This document shows positions 47,838 to 57,802 of a DNA stretch of 64,000 nucleotides, piece by piece. The DNA is taken from positions 124,001-188,000 of the forward strand of contig NZ_OCND01000006.1 in the NCBI RefSeq assembly GCF_900215535.1. Direction: 5' to 3'. Positions within the stretch are counted from its first letter, which is position 1, and every line of letters starts with the position of its first letter. The stretch is from Pseudoxanthomonas wuyuanensis. GTDB lineage: Bacteria > Pseudomonadota > Gammaproteobacteria > Xanthomonadales > Xanthomonadaceae. A program made the position numbers and the translations under genes. The notes under the pieces are model-generated. The model did no database searches and was not told the DNA's origin. It was given only the letters and a program-made list of their open reading frames with translations.

Positions 47838-49589
47838 TCAGCCGATCTCGCGCAGCAGTTGCAGGGCTTCGTCGCGGGCGCCGGCATCGCCGCCAGCCAC
47901 GACTTCGTTCAACAGATCCCTGGCGGTGACCACGTCGCCCAGATCCAGATAGGCGACCGCCAGTTCCAGCCGCTCGCGACCGGCCGGTGCCGGATTCAGC
48001 GGCGCGACATGGGCGGCGCCGTCGCCGGAGTGCCAGGTGGGCTTGGCCACGGCTGGCGCTGGAGCGGGCGCCGCCGGCCCGGCGCCGAACAACGCCGCCT
48101 GCGGCGGCTGCGCGGCGGGCGCTTCCGGCTCGGCGGCAGGCGCTGCGGTTTCCGAAGCCTTGCCTGCCGCCGCAGTGGCGGGCACCGCGGCAGCCAGCGC
48201 CGCGCTGTCGAACACCGGCCGGCGCGGCGCGGTGGACGGCGCCAGGCGCTGGCGGCGCTGCGCCAGCCCCCAGGCCAATGCGCCGAGCAGCAGCAGGGCG
48301 AAGCCGGCCCAGAGCCACAGCGGCGTGCCGGCCCCGCCCTGGGTTTCCGCCAGCCGCTGCTGGGCAGCGGCCAGATCGCTGTCCTTCATTGCGATCAGCT
48401 TCTGCTGCTGTTGCTGCAGCTTCTCCAGTTCGGCCACCTGCGCGCGCAATTCCTGCACTTCGCTCTCGCGCGCGGCCAGATCTTCCTGGGTCTGTTGCAA
48501 TGATGCGTTCGCCAGCATGTCGCCCTCGCCGCCGGCGCTGTTGCCGGACTGTGTTCCTGCCTGAGTCGCCGCGCCCGCGGCCGGCGGTGAAATTTCCAGC
48601 CGCGCATCGGCCACGGCCGGCTGCGCCGCGGCACCGGCGCTGGCCGGCATATCGGCGATCGCCGCCGGTTGCGGAATCGGCCGGCGCGCCTGCCGCCATT
48701 CGGCGATCTGCGTGCGCACCAGCGCCGAGGCCTCGGCGGCGCCCAGTTGCGCCAGTTCCTCGCTCTGCGGCATCCGCAGCACCGCCCCCTGCTTGAGCAG
48801 GTTGATGTTGCCGTTGATGAAGGCTTCGGGATTGGCGCGCAGCAGCGCGATCATGGTCTGGTCCAGGCTGTAGCCTGGCGGCCGCAGATCGCGGGCGATC
48901 TGCGACAGGGTCTGGCCACGGCGCACCGGCGCGGGTTCGCCTGAAGGCACGGGCCGCGGCGCGGGCTGGGCGGCAACGGCAGCAGCGGGTGCAGCTGGCG
49001 CTGCAGGTGTGGCCGGCGCGGCTTCGGCAGGTTGGGCGGGCGGTTCGGCGGGGAGTTCGCTCGCCACCGCCGGGGTTTCCGGCGCACGGACGATGATGTC
49101 GGTGGGCGCAGCGACCGGCGCATCGATAATGGGCTGGACGGCCGCAGCGACAGCGCCGGGCGCGCTGACCAGGGCCGAGTATTCGCGCACCAGCCGTCCC
49201 TGCCCCCAATCGACCTCGATCAGGAAGTTGAGCGCCGGCACATCCACCGGCGCATTGCTGGTGACGCGGATGACCGGCCGGCCGGAATCGTCCAGCGCGA
49301 CCGCGAAGTTCAGGTCGTTGACCAGTCCCTGCGGGCGCGGCAGGCCGACGCGCTCGAAGGTGACCGGAGAGGCGAGCCGGGCATTCAACTGCTCCAGCTC
49401 GCCCGGTTCGTTGGAAATGATGGGGATTTCGGCCAGCAACGGCTGTCCCGGCTGCGACTTGACCCGGATTTCGCCCAGTCCCAGCGCGAACGCGGCGCTG
49501 CTGACCAGCGTCAGCAGCAGTCCCGCCAGGCCCTGCCATCGTTGTCTTGCCGTAAGCGTCACCGCTTGCCCCCGTCCTTTCCCGGCCAC
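47838..49589 (-). CDS. FimV/HubP-like polar protein with LysM motif
   Basis: This 583-residue protein has a signal peptide ending near SAAFA, then the FimV N-terminal domain (LGLGEIRVKSQPGQPLLAEI). An Ala/Pro-rich segment is followed by a LysM peptidoglycan-binding stretch (VRRGQTLSQIARDL). A helical coiled-coil part (LAARESEVQELRAQVAELEK), one membrane helix (LWLWAGFALLLLGALAWGLA) and a short C-terminal motif complete it (LAVAYLDLGDVVTARDLLNE, FimV C-terminal domain). It is short for the family (E. coli YegE-type relatives aside, Pseudomonas FimV exceeds 900 residues) because the acidic cytoplasmic region is reduced. Such proteins mark cell poles and support type IV pilus assembly. Confidence 0.9.
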   Translation of the reverse strand: MAGKGRGQAVTLTARQRWQGLAGLLLTLVSSAAFALGLGEIRVKSQPGQPLLAEIPIISNEPGELEQLNARLASPVTFERVGLPRPQGLVNDLNFAVALDDSGRPVIRVTSNAPVDVPALNFLIEVDWGQGRLVREYSALVSAPGAVAAAVQPIIDAPVAAPTDIIVRAPETPAVASELPAEPPAQPAEAAPATPAAPAAPAAAVAAQPAPRPVPSGEPAPVRRGQTLSQIARDLRPPGYSLDQTMIALLRANPEAFINGNINLLKQGAVLRMPQSEELAQLGAAEASALVRTQIAEWRQARRPIPQPAAIADMPASAGAAAQPAVADARLEISPPAAGAATQAGTQSGNSAGGEGDMLANASLQQTQEDLAARESEVQELRAQVAELEKLQQQQQKLIAMKDSDLAAAQQRLAETQGGAGTPLWLWAGFALLLLGALAWGLAQRRQRLAPSTAPRRPVFDSAALAAAVPATAAAGKASETAAPAAEPEAPAAQPPQAALFGAGPAAPAPAPAVAKPTWHSGDGAAHVAPLNPAPAGRERLELAVAYLDLGDVVTARDLLNEVVAGGDAGARDEALQLLREIG

Positions 49590-49601
49590 GAATATAGCCG
49601 T

Positions 49602-50627
49602 TTAACCGTTTTTAGCCACCAGTTCCGCCAGTTGCACGGCATTGAGCGCCGCGCCCTTGCGGATATTGTCCGACACGATCCACAGGTTGAGCCCGCGCGG
49701 ATGCGAGAAATCCTCGCGGATACGGCCCACGTAAACGGCGTCGTTGCCGGAGGCGTGGGTGACCGGGGTCGGGTAACCGCCGGGCACGCGTTCGTCCACC
49801 ACTTCCACGCCAGGGGACGATTCCAGCAGCGCGCGCGCCTGCTCCGGCGTGATCTTCTTCCGGGTCTCGATCGCCACCGCCTCGGAATGGCCGTAGAACA
49901 CCGGGACGCGCACCGCGGTCGGATTGACCTGGATGCTGTCGTCGCCGAGGATCTTGCGGGTTTCCCAGACCAGCTTCATCTCTTCCTTGGTGAAACCATT
50001 GTCCAGGAAGTCGTCGATGTGCGGGATCAGATTGAACGCGATCTGCACCGGGAAACGCTGCGGGTCCGGATCCTGGAAGTTCAACAGCGCACCGGTCTGG
50101 CGGCCCAGCTCTTCCAGGGCCGAGCGGCCGCCGCCGGACACCGACTGGTAGGTCGCCACGTTGATGCGTTCGATGCCGTATTCGCGGTGGATCGGTCCCA
50201 GCGCCACCAGCATCTGCATGGTCGAGCAGTTGGGGTTGGCGATGATGCCGCGCGGCCGGTTCTGCGCCTGCTCGGGATTGACCTCGCTGACCACCAGCGG
50301 CACGTCGTCGTCGTAGCGGAAGGCCGAGGAATTGTCGATCACCACCGCGCCGGCGGCGGCGAACTTGGGCGCGTACTCCTTGGACACGCTGCCGCCGGCC
50401 GAGAACAGCGCGATATCGACGCCGGCCGGGTCGAAGGTGGCCAGGTCCTGCACGTCGATTTTTTCGCCGGCGAACTCGACGGTGCCGCCGGCCGATCGCG
50501 CCGACGCCAGCGCGATCAGCTTGCCGACCGGAAACGCGCGTTCGGCCAGGATGTTCAGCATGGTTTCGCCGACGGCGCCGGTGGCGCCGACGACCGCGAC
50601 GGTGAAGCTACGGTTGGAATTGCTCAT
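49602..50627 (-). CDS. asd: Aspartate-semialdehyde dehydrogenase
   Basis: This 341-residue enzyme reduces aspartyl phosphate to the semialdehyde for lysine, threonine, methionine and diaminopimelate. NADP-binding VAVVGATGAVGETMLNILAE is at the start. The active-site Cys is in GIIANPNCSTMQMLVALGP (about 127-145), and the substrate-binding VRVPVFYGHSEAVAIET lies near 240-256. The ATG at 50627 is chosen; a 66-codon upstream extension is not conserved. It follows the hydroxyacid dehydrogenase gene and precedes fimV, a familiar order. Confidence 0.97.
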   Translation of the reverse strand: MSNSNRSFTVAVVGATGAVGETMLNILAERAFPVGKLIALASARSAGGTVEFAGEKIDVQDLATFDPAGVDIALFSAGGSVSKEYAPKFAAAGAVVIDNSSAFRYDDDVPLVVSEVNPEQAQNRPRGIIANPNCSTMQMLVALGPIHREYGIERINVATYQSVSGGGRSALEELGRQTGALLNFQDPDPQRFPVQIAFNLIPHIDDFLDNGFTKEEMKLVWETRKILGDDSIQVNPTAVRVPVFYGHSEAVAIETRKKITPEQARALLESSPGVEVVDERVPGGYPTPVTHASGNDAVYVGRIREDFSHPRGLNLWIVSDNIRKGAALNAVQLAELVAKNG

Positions 50628-50718
50628 GAGGGTTTCTGATTCGAAAAAAGGTAGAAAAGAACGACAGACGGATTGCGGGGGCTGTGTTCGGGGAACCTCA
50701 GGACGCGCCTGAGGCTCC

Positions 50719-51759
50719 CTACCGTTTAATCGCAGCGGTTTTGCCGATGGCGGCGTTGCCGGCGGCCGCCAGCGCGGCGGCATTGACGGGCGTGGGCGGG
50801 CGGCCGGCATCGGCGCCGAAGCCAAGCGCGGCGATCAGATTGTCCACCGCCAGCGACACCATTGCCCGGCGCGTGGCCAGGCTGGCGCTGGCGATATGCG
50901 GGGTCAGCACCACGTTGCGCAGCGCCAGCAGTTCCGGAATCACCGCCGGCTCGCCTTCGTAGACATCCAGCCCGGCGGCGGCCAGGCGCCCGCCGGCCAG
51001 CGCATCGGCCAGCGCCGGCTCGTCGACGAGACCGCCGCGGGCGATGTTGACCAGCGTCGCGGTCGGCTTCATCTGCGCCAGCGCCGCGGCATCGATGATG
51101 TGGTGGCTCTGCAGCGAATACGGCAGCACCAGCAGCAGATGATCGGATTGCGCCAGCAGTTCGTCGAAACCGACATACGCCGCGCGGCATTCGCGTTCGG
51201 TGTCCTGCGGCAGGCGGCTGCGGTTGTGGTACAGCACCCGCATGTCGAAACCGGCCGCGCGCCGCGCGATGCCCTGGCCTATCCGGCCCATGCCCAGGAT
51301 GCCGAGCGTGCTGCCGTGCAGATCGGCGCCCAGCATCGTGCTGAACGACCATTGCTGCCAGTGGCCTTCGCGCAGCCAGCGCTCGGCCTCGGTGATGCGG
51401 CGGGCGGTGGCCATCAGCAGCGCGAAACCGAAGTCGGCGGTGGTTTCGGTCAGCACATCCGGGGTGTTGGTGGCCAGGATGCCGGCCGCATTGAGCGCGC
51501 CGATATCCAGATTGTTGTAGCCGACGCCGACATTGGCGATGACGCGCAAGCGCGCCGCTGCGGCAATCTCGGCCGCGCCGATGCGTTCATTGAGCGTCAC
51601 CAGCGCGCCGTCGGCCCCGGCCAGCGCTGCGGCGATCTGCGCAGGCGAATACTCGGCGACCTCGGCAGCAGCGGTCACCTGGCAGTATTCGCCCAGCCGT
51701 TCGACGATATCGTCGAACAGCGGTTGCGATACCCACACGCGCGGGCGCGGTTCAGCCAT
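50719..51759 (-). CDS. D-2-hydroxyacid dehydrogenase (glyoxylate/hydroxypyruvate reductase type)
   Basis: This 346-residue protein has the split catalytic domain and NAD domain of the family. The nucleotide motif is [20 protein letters not shown] (about 149-168). The catalytic Arg is in [15 protein letters not shown], the Glu in LDVYEGEP and the His in [11 protein letters not shown]. It may reduce glyoxylate or hydroxypyruvate; the exact substrate is not evident. The start at 51759 overlaps the aroC stop by 8 bases. A C-terminal Ala-rich extension ([19 protein letters not shown]) is unusual. Confidence 0.9.
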   Translation of the reverse strand: MAEPRPRVWVSQPLFDDIVERLGEYCQVTAAAEVAEYSPAQIAAALAGADGALVTLNERIGAAEIAAAARLRVIANVGVGYNNLDIGALNAAGILATNTPDVLTETTADFGFALLMATARRITEAERWLREGHWQQWSFSTMLGADLHGSTLGILGMGRIGQGIARRAAGFDMRVLYHNRSRLPQDTERECRAAYVGFDELLAQSDHLLLVLPYSLQSHHIIDAAALAQMKPTATLVNIARGGLVDEPALADALAGGRLAAAGLDVYEGEPAVIPELLALRNVVLTPHIASASLATRRAMVSLAVDNLIAALGFGADAGRPPTPVNAAALAAAGNAAIGKTAAIKR

Positions 51760-52870
51760 CGGCCTGCCCGGGACGCACGTCGCCTGGAATCCGTGGCGGC
51801 ACCTGGCCGACATCGCCGCATTGGGCGCGATGCCGCAGCGCCTGATCCATCAGCACCAGCGCCATCATCGCCTCGGCGATGGGCGTGGCGCGGATGCCGA
51901 CGCAAGGATCGTGGCGGCCGGTGGTGACCACCTCGACCGGCTGGCCGCCGGCATCGACGGTCTGCCCCGGCAGGCGCAGGCTGGAGGTCGGCTTGAGCAC
52001 GATCGAGGCGGTGATCTGCTGGCCGGTGGCGATGCCGCCAAGAATCCCGCCGGCATGGTTGGACAGAAAGCCCTGCGGGGTCATCAGGTCGCGGTGTTCG
52101 GTGCCCTTCTGGGTCACCGCGGCAAAGCCGTCGCCGATTTCCACGCCCTTGACCGCATTGATGCTCATCAGCGCGGCAGCCAGTTCGCCGTCGAGCTTGC
52201 CGTAGATCGGTTCGCCCCAGCCGGCCGGCACGCCGTCGGCAACCACGTTCACGCGCGCACCGATGGAATCGCCGGATTTGCGCAGCGCGTCCATGTAGCT
52301 TTCCAGCTCAGGGACCTGCTCGGCTACCGGCCAGAAGAACGGGTTGTCCTCGACGGCGTTCCAGTCGAAACCTTGCGGAGCGATTTCGCCCAGTTGCGCC
52401 AGGTAGCCGCGCACGCGTACGCCGTAGCGCTGGGCCAACCATTTCTTGGCGATGACGCCGGCGGCCACCCGCATGGTGGTCTCGCGGGCGGACGAACGCC
52501 CGCCGCCGCGCGGATCGCGGATGCCGTACTTCTGCCAGTAGCTGTAATCGGCATGGCCGGGGCGGAACTGCTGGGCGATGTTGGCGTAATCCTTGCTGCG
52601 CTGATCGGTGTTGCGGATCAGCAGCGCGATCGGCGTGCCGGTGGTGCGGCCTTCATAGACGCCGGACAGGATCTCGACCTCGTCGGCCTCGCGCCGCGCC
52701 GAGGTATGGCGGCTTTTGCCGGTGGCGCGGCGCTGCAGGTCGTGGGCGAATTCTTCGGCTGCGATTTCCAGCCCTGGCGGGCAGCCGTCGACCACGCAGC
52801 CGATCGCCGGCCCGTGCGATTCGCCGAACGTGGTGACGGTGAGGAGTTTTCCGAAACTGTTGCTGCTCAA
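51752..52870 (-). CDS. aroC: Chorismate synthase
   Basis: This 372-residue enzyme makes chorismate from EPSP using reduced FMN, the last step of the shikimate pathway. Signatures: [20 protein letters not shown] (about 15-34), [31 protein letters not shown] and [14 protein letters not shown]. The tail after the core is short and basic-free. Co-directional with prmB upstream and the dehydrogenase downstream. Confidence 0.97.
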   Translation of the reverse strand: MSSNSFGKLLTVTTFGESHGPAIGCVVDGCPPGLEIAAEEFAHDLQRRATGKSRHTSARREADEVEILSGVYEGRTTGTPIALLIRNTDQRSKDYANIAQQFRPGHADYSYWQKYGIRDPRGGGRSSARETTMRVAAGVIAKKWLAQRYGVRVRGYLAQLGEIAPQGFDWNAVEDNPFFWPVAEQVPELESYMDALRKSGDSIGARVNVVADGVPAGWGEPIYGKLDGELAAALMSINAVKGVEIGDGFAAVTQKGTEHRDLMTPQGFLSNHAGGILGGIATGQQITASIVLKPTSSLRLPGQTVDAGGQPVEVVTTGRHDPCVGIRATPIAEAMMALVLMDQALRHRAQCGDVGQVPPRIPGDVRPGQADG

Positions 52871-52932
52871 GGCTGGTTCTCGCGTGGAGCGGAGTTTGCT
52901 CCGCTGTTCCGGGGAGATCCCGGGAGGGGCCT

Positions 52933-52953
52933 GCCGAGCGAGCTCGGCGCTAC
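52933..52953 (-). repeat. GTAG-type REP stem-loop in the prmB-aroC spacer
   Basis: On the minus strand GTAGC is followed by GCCGAG-CTCG-CTCGGC, a 6-bp stem and 4-base loop. This is the layout of GTAG-headed REP elements described in Stenotrophomonas and relatives. A second hairpin, AGCGGAGTTTGCTCCGCT, lies nearer to aroC at about 52886-52904. Confidence 0.65.
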
Positions 52954-52990
52954 AAGGGCGTGCGTGCGCTCGACAATGGGACGCTGCGCT

Positions 52991-53920
52991 TCATTTTCGC
53001 GCATCGGCCAGTTCGCGGATGCGCGCGTTGTGATGGATCAGTTCGGCGCACTCAACCGCGAACACCCCCATCTGCCCGACCTTGAATTCGATCCAGGCGA
53101 ATTCCACGTCCGGCAGCAGTTCGACCAGCGCGCGCTCGGATTCGCCGACCTCGCAGATCAACAGGCCGTCCTGGCTCAGGTGCAGCGGCGCGTCGCGCAG
53201 GATCTTCAGCACCAGGTCCAGGCCGTCGTCGCCGGCGCGCAGCCCCAGTTCCGGCTCGTAGGAGTACTCCTGCGGCAGCGCATCGGTCTCGTCATTGGTG
53301 ACGTAAGGCGGGTTGCTGACGATCAACTGGTAGTGCCTGCCGCCCAGTCCGGCAAACAGGTCCGACTTGATCAGATGCACGTTGTCGGCGTGCAGGCGCT
53401 CCTTGTTGTCGGCAGCCAGCGCCAGCGCATCGTCGCTGATGTCCACGCCGTCGACCTGCCAATCCGGATTGTAGTGGCCCATCGCGATGGCGATGCAGCC
53501 CGAACCGGTGCACAGATCCAGCGCGTGATTGACCTCCCGCCCGCCCAACCACGGTTCGAACCCCGATTCGATCAGCTCGGCGATCGGCGAACGCGGCACC
53601 AGCGCGCGCGCATCGCTCTTGAAGTTCAGGCCGGCAAACCATGCCTCCCCGGTCAGGTAGGCGATCGGGATGCGCTCATCGATACGGCGGCGGAACAACT
53701 GCAGGATTTCGGCTTTTTCCGCGCTGGTGACGCGGGCCTGGCCATAGGCCGGCCCCAGGTCCGGCGGCAGATGCAGCGCATGCAGCACCAGTTGCGTGGC
53801 CTCGTCCAGGGCGTTGTCGTAGCTGTGGCCGAAGGTCAGGCCGGCCGCGTTGAAACGGCTGGCGCCGTAGCGGATCAGGTCGATAATCGTGTGCAGTTCA
53901 GCGGCTGCTTCGGCAGTCAT
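52991..53920 (-). CDS. prmB: 50S ribosomal protein L3 N5-glutamine methyltransferase
   Basis: This 309-residue SAM-dependent methyltransferase modifies a glutamine of ribosomal protein L3. Motif I is ALDLCTGSGCIAIAMG (about 138-153), and the active NPPY is in LIVSNPPYVTNDETDALPQE. The N-terminal helical domain is present (ELHTIIDLIRYGASRFNAAG). The ATG at 53920 was chosen; the frame upstream is not conserved. Divergent from the SCO1 gene across 126 bases. Confidence 0.95.
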   Translation of the reverse strand: MTAEAAAELHTIIDLIRYGASRFNAAGLTFGHSYDNALDEATQLVLHALHLPPDLGPAYGQARVTSAEKAEILQLFRRRIDERIPIAYLTGEAWFAGLNFKSDARALVPRSPIAELIESGFEPWLGGREVNHALDLCTGSGCIAIAMGHYNPDWQVDGVDISDDALALAADNKERLHADNVHLIKSDLFAGLGGRHYQLIVSNPPYVTNDETDALPQEYSYEPELGLRAGDDGLDLVLKILRDAPLHLSQDGLLICEVGESERALVELLPDVEFAWIEFKVGQMGVFAVECAELIHHNARIRELADARK

Positions 53921-54046
53921 GGCAAGGCTTGTGGGGAGCGGCCCGTCGTTGGGGCACCCGATTATAGGGTGCGCGCCGGTATCATGTACGGCTTCCGGCC
54001 TGGTCGCGATTGCGGCCACAGGCACTCCCGCGTTGGAACCGTCCCC

Positions 54047-54700
54047 ATGTTCAACAAGAAAACCGGCATCATCCTCGTCCTGGCGCTGGCCGCCGGCCTG
54101 GGCCTGCTGGCCGCGCAGAAGTTCTTCGGCCCGGCCGCACCCGCCGCGCAATGGCCGCAGACCCAGACCGTGACGCTGTTCCCACAGGCACGGCCGCTGC
54201 CGCCGTTCTCGCTACGGCAGTCCGATGGCACCCAGTTGACCTCGGGGGAGCTCAACGGCCACTGGAACCTGGTGTTCCTGGGCTTCACGTTCTGCCCCGA
54301 CATCTGCCCGACCACGCTGGCCGAACTGGCCCAGGCGCAAGCGCAATGGTCCGGCCTTGCCGATTCGGTGCGGCCGCAGGTGGTATTCGTATCGGTCGAT
54401 CCCGAACGCGACACGCCGACCCGCATCGGCGAATACGCCCATGCCTTCCATCCCGACACCATCGCCGCCACCGCCGATGTGCCGGCGCTGGAAAACTTCG
54501 CCAGATCGCTGGGTTTTGTCTTCATGAAGGTGCCGGGCAAGACCTTCGATCAGAACCCGCAGGACTACAGCATGGACCATTCCTCGGCGATCGCGGTGCT
54601 GGATCCGCAGGGCCGGCTGGCCGGGTTGATCCGGCCGCCGTTCCAGCCCAAGGCCATCGCCGAAGACATGGCCATGCTGACCGAGGCGGCGCAGAAATGA
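54047..54700 (+). CDS. SCO1/SenC family copper chaperone
   Basis: This 217-residue protein has an N-terminal membrane anchor ([20 protein letters not shown]) and a thioredoxin-like periplasmic domain. The copper ligands are the two Cys in [16 protein letters not shown] and the His in [14 protein letters not shown]. It probably helps deliver copper to the CuA site of cytochrome c oxidase. Its stop overlaps the psd start as ATGA. Confidence 0.94.
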   Translation: MFNKKTGIILVLALAAGLGLLAAQKFFGPAAPAAQWPQTQTVTLFPQARPLPPFSLRQSDGTQLTSGELNGHWNLVFLGFTFCPDICPTTLAELAQAQAQWSGLADSVRPQVVFVSVDPERDTPTRIGEYAHAFHPDTIAATADVPALENFARSLGFVFMKVPGKTFDQNPQDYSMDHSSAIAVLDPQGRLAGLIRPPFQPKAIAEDMAMLTEAAQK

Positions 54701-55596
54701 GTTTGGCGACCACGCTGACCTACGCGTTGCCGCACCGTCTGCTGTCGTCGCTGGCGCGGCGGTTGGCGTATTCGGCCTCGCCGCGGCTCAAACAATGGCT
54801 GATCGACACGGTGACGCGGCGTTTCGGCGTGGATTTGTCCGAGGCCGCAGAACCGGATGCCAGCGCCTACCCTACTTTCAACGCCTTCTTCACCCGCGCC
54901 CTGAAGCCTGGCGCGCGCGTTGCCGACCCCGACCCGCGCGCCCTGCTGATGCCGGCCGACGGCCATGTCAGCCAGTGCGGCCGCATTGGCCAGGACGGCG
55001 ACCCGGGCCGGATTTTCCAGGCCAAGGGACAGTCTTTCAGCGCGGCCGAACTGCTGGGCGATGCGCAGAGCGCACAGGCGTTCGAAGGCGGCCTGTTCGC
55101 CACCGTCTATCTGTCCCCGCGCGACTACCACCGGGTCCACATGCCGTGGACCGGCACGCTGCGCGAAACCGTGCATGTTCCTGGCCGGCTGTTCAGCGTG
55201 GGCACCGCGGCGGTCGCCCATGTGCCGCGGCTGTTCGCCCGCAATGAGCGGCTGGTCTGCCATTTCGATACCGATTTCGGGCCGATGGCCTCGGTGATGG
55301 TGGGTGCGTTGCTGGTTTCGGGTGTGGAGACGGTCTGGAGCGGGGTGGAAATCCCGGCCTATGGCGACCGCATCAGCCGCAAGGACTACCGCGGCAAGAA
55401 CATCGTCCTGGAAAGGTTTGCCGAGATGGCGAGGTTCAATTACGGATCGACGGTGATCATTCTGTTGCCGCCGGGTGTGGCGGAATTGGTGCCGCAGTTG
55501 CGTGCAGAATCGCCGGTACGGTTGGGGCAGGCGTTGGCGCATCTCGTCTCAAAGCCGCACTTGGCGGAAGGGCCCGGACGCGTTGCGACGCGCTGA
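54697..55596 (+). CDS. psd: Phosphatidylserine decarboxylase proenzyme
   Basis: This 299-residue precursor makes phosphatidylethanolamine. It cuts itself between Gly and Ser in [15 protein letters not shown] (near residue 255) to form the pyruvoyl group; most relatives have LGST, here it is YGST. The His of the catalytic part is in [14 protein letters not shown], and the Asp in [10 protein letters not shown]. It is expected at the inner membrane. It is co-translated with the SCO1 gene, an unusual neighbour. Confidence 0.95.
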   Translation: MSLATTLTYALPHRLLSSLARRLAYSASPRLKQWLIDTVTRRFGVDLSEAAEPDASAYPTFNAFFTRALKPGARVADPDPRALLMPADGHVSQCGRIGQDGDPGRIFQAKGQSFSAAELLGDAQSAQAFEGGLFATVYLSPRDYHRVHMPWTGTLRETVHVPGRLFSVGTAAVAHVPRLFARNERLVCHFDTDFGPMASVMVGALLVSGVETVWSGVEIPAYGDRISRKDYRGKNIVLERFAEMARFNYGSTVIILLPPGVAELVPQLRAESPVRLGQALAHLVSKPHLAEGPGRVATR

Positions 55597-56014
55597 TTGC
55601 TCCGGCGCTTTCGCTACAGCCGTAGCTGTAGCCGCCGCCATCGCCACCGCAATCCAACTCGTCTGGGCCAGCCCGGAAGCTCCGTCGGCGGCCGATCCCG
55701 GCGTGTCGCCCTGGGCCTACCTGCCCTGGCTGTGCCTGCCTGCAATGCCGCTGGCGGCAATGGCCTGGTTCTGGGGCCGGCGCCTGCCGCCGGCCTGGCA
55801 AACGCTGCTGGTCAGCGCGACGATGACCGGCTACTGGCTGCTGCTGGACGTGTACGAATTCAGCGTCCGCGTCGCCGCATGGAGCACGTTCAGCACCCCA
55901 TCGCTTTGGCTGCACGCGCTGCACAATGCCGCGTGGCCGCTGCTGGTGTGCAGCGCGACCTTCGCCCTGTGCGTGCGGCTGCTGGCGCCACGGACGCCGG
56001 CAGCCTGCCGCTGA
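55583..56014 (+). CDS. Small four-helix membrane protein, unknown function
   Basis: A frame of 143 codons starts at a TTG inside the last codons of psd; a far upstream ATG at 55475 would give 179 residues overlapping psd and seems less likely. The product has four hydrophobic segments ([60 protein letters not shown] and [20 protein letters not shown]). No family is recognised. Regular helix spacing and Trp at the edges argue for a real gene, but the start is uncertain. Confidence 0.55.
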   Translation: MRRADCSGAFATAVAVAAAIATAIQLVWASPEAPSAADPGVSPWAYLPWLCLPAMPLAAMAWFWGRRLPPAWQTLLVSATMTGYWLLLDVYEFSVRVAAWSTFSTPSLWLHALHNAAWPLLVCSATFALCVRLLAPRTPAACR

Positions 56015-56044
56015 GCGTAAGCGCCCGCCCCACCCTGGCTAGCG

Positions 56045-57616
56045 CTACTTCCTGCAACTCTCCAGCCGGATCGTCTGGCCCTGGCGGACGCTGTAGCCAG
56101 GCGCCCTGAGGCCGTTGGCCCGCGCCAGCTGTTTCAGATCGCACTGGAACCGCTGCGCAACCCGGCCCAGCGTGTCGCCCTTGGCGATGCGGTATTCCCG
56201 CGCCTGCTTGGCCTTCGGCTTGGCCGGCTCCGGCGTGCCGGAGGCGACCGTGGTCGGCACCCCCGCCACCGGGGTCACGTCGCCCACCGCCACATTCGGA
56301 TTGAACGAGCCGCGGGTGATTGCGGCATTCAGATCCGCGGTCACCAGCGTGCGCGCCAGATCCGCGCGCGGGCCGCTGACGCAGTGGCGGTTGTACAGGT
56401 TGGCGATGCGGCTGGTGCCGTTGAGCGTGGTGCCGGCGGGAATCCAGGTCTCGGCTTCGTAGCGCGGATTGAGGTTGCGCAGCGCGCGCATATAGCCGTC
56501 GCGGGTGCCGCCGTTGCCCAGGCAGATGGTCAGCTCATAGATGGACGCCGACTTGGCCAGCTTGAACGTGGCCGGCTGCGCCTCGACCTTCGGAAACTCC
56601 AGCCCGTACTGCTTGGGATGCAGGAACAACCAGGCCGCGGCGATGACCATCGGCACGTAGTCCTTGGTTTCGCCGGGAAACTGGTTGTAGACCACCTCGT
56701 CCCAGAAGCCGCGGCCCGGATACTGGTTGTAGACGCGCTGCGCCCGCCCTTCGCCACCGTTGTAGGCGGCCAGCGAAAACTCGATGTTGTTGTTGAGAAA
56801 GCGCATGCGCTCGTTGATGTACTCGGCGCTGGCCAGGCCGGCGGCGCGCGGGTCGAAACGGGTATCGAAGCCGGTGCCGTCCGGCCCCAGTCCGAAGCGC
56901 CGACCGGTGGCCGGCATGAACTGCATCGGCCCGGCGGCACCGGCGCGCGAACTGGCGTGCACGCGGCCGTTGGACTCCTTGGCCATGATGCCGAACAGCA
57001 ACGCTTCGGGCAGGCCGTTGCGTTCCCACGAGGGCCACATCTCCGCGCGCATGTACTGGTAGTTCTCATAGCTGGTGATCAGCGCTACCCGCATGTCCGT
57101 CAGCCAACGCCGGATCGAAGCCTGCACGGCCGGGTTGTATTCGACCATGCGGTCGAAGGCGTGGCGCTGGTCGTTGAGCAGCGCCGCCGCGCGTGCCGCT
57201 TCGGGAATCTGCGCGGCAACGACAGCGTGGTCGGTACCATCATCCAGCAGATCGACATCGCCCTGTTCTTCCGAGGCCGAAGACTCGGCGTCGACATTCT
57301 GCTTCAGCAGGCGTTTGTAGGCGGACAGCAGCGTATGCACCTGGCAACCGCGCTGCTGCAGGCAGGCGTCCAGCACGTCCTCCATGTCCTCCAGCGCCTG
57401 ATCGCTCTCGGCCTGCCCCTTGGGATCGCTGTTGGCGGTCAGCACCAGCGCGTCGCGGTAGCGCTTTTCCGCCGCAGCCATGCGCTGCTCCAGCGCCTCG
57501 GCGGCGGCCCGGTCGCGGGCCGATACCCGTTGCGCCAGCGCCGGCGGCGCCATCAGCAGCAACGAAAGGAAGGCCAGCCATGGCCATGCGGCGGTTTTTT
57601 TGTCGAAGAAGAACAT
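56045..57616 (-). CDS. MltD-like membrane-bound lytic transglycosylase with LysM
   Basis: This 523-residue protein has a signal peptide (FLSLLLMAPPALA) and an N-terminal helical part. A soluble lytic transglycosylase domain follows, with the catalytic Glu in FGIMAKESNGRVHASSRAGA (about 212-231) and the motifs GPMQFMPATGRRFG and SLAAYNGGEGRAQR. The C-terminal LysM domain begins YRIAKGDTLGRVAQRFQCDL. It cleaves peptidoglycan between MurNAc and GlcNAc to give anhydro products. The ATG at 57616 was chosen because the signal peptide starts here. It has no lipobox Cys, unlike E. coli MltD. Confidence 0.9.
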   Translation of the reverse strand: MFFFDKKTAAWPWLAFLSLLLMAPPALAQRVSARDRAAAEALEQRMAAAEKRYRDALVLTANSDPKGQAESDQALEDMEDVLDACLQQRGCQVHTLLSAYKRLLKQNVDAESSASEEQGDVDLLDDGTDHAVVAAQIPEAARAAALLNDQRHAFDRMVEYNPAVQASIRRWLTDMRVALITSYENYQYMRAEMWPSWERNGLPEALLFGIMAKESNGRVHASSRAGAAGPMQFMPATGRRFGLGPDGTGFDTRFDPRAAGLASAEYINERMRFLNNNIEFSLAAYNGGEGRAQRVYNQYPGRGFWDEVVYNQFPGETKDYVPMVIAAAWLFLHPKQYGLEFPKVEAQPATFKLAKSASIYELTICLGNGGTRDGYMRALRNLNPRYEAETWIPAGTTLNGTSRIANLYNRHCVSGPRADLARTLVTADLNAAITRGSFNPNVAVGDVTPVAGVPTTVASGTPEPAKPKAKQAREYRIAKGDTLGRVAQRFQCDLKQLARANGLRAPGYSVRQGQTIRLESCRK

Positions 57617-57750
57617 CAGTCCACAACTAGACAACAGAGTCGGGCAGGTTAGCCCCGCGGCGATACGCGGGGCAAGCCGCGCGGCAACAACGGTTACCCC
57701 GCGGACAACTTCAATCGCAAGCGCGCGCCGTGGACCGAGAATGGAATGCC

Positions 57751-57773
57751 CCAAAGTTCGCGACACGCTCTAG
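57751..57773. repeat. Solo end of the TAGAGCGTGT element before the HerA-like gene
   Basis: CCAAAGTTCGCGACACGCTCTAG matches the right end of the element at 62734-62890 except for a few bases. No opposite end is found in the 130 bases to the left, where only a GCCCCGCG/CGCGGGGC hairpin (57652-57673) stands out. It lies 30 bases before the start of the downstream gene, within its likely promoter. Confidence 0.65.
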
Positions 57774-57802
57774 AATCCCGCCATCCACCCACGAGAGACA
57801 TC

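Noticed and set aside
51533-54047. Long plus-strand extension upstream of the SCO1 gene
   Set aside because: Only the last 217 codons match SCO1 with a membrane anchor; the rest is opposite the dehydrogenase, aroC and prmB.
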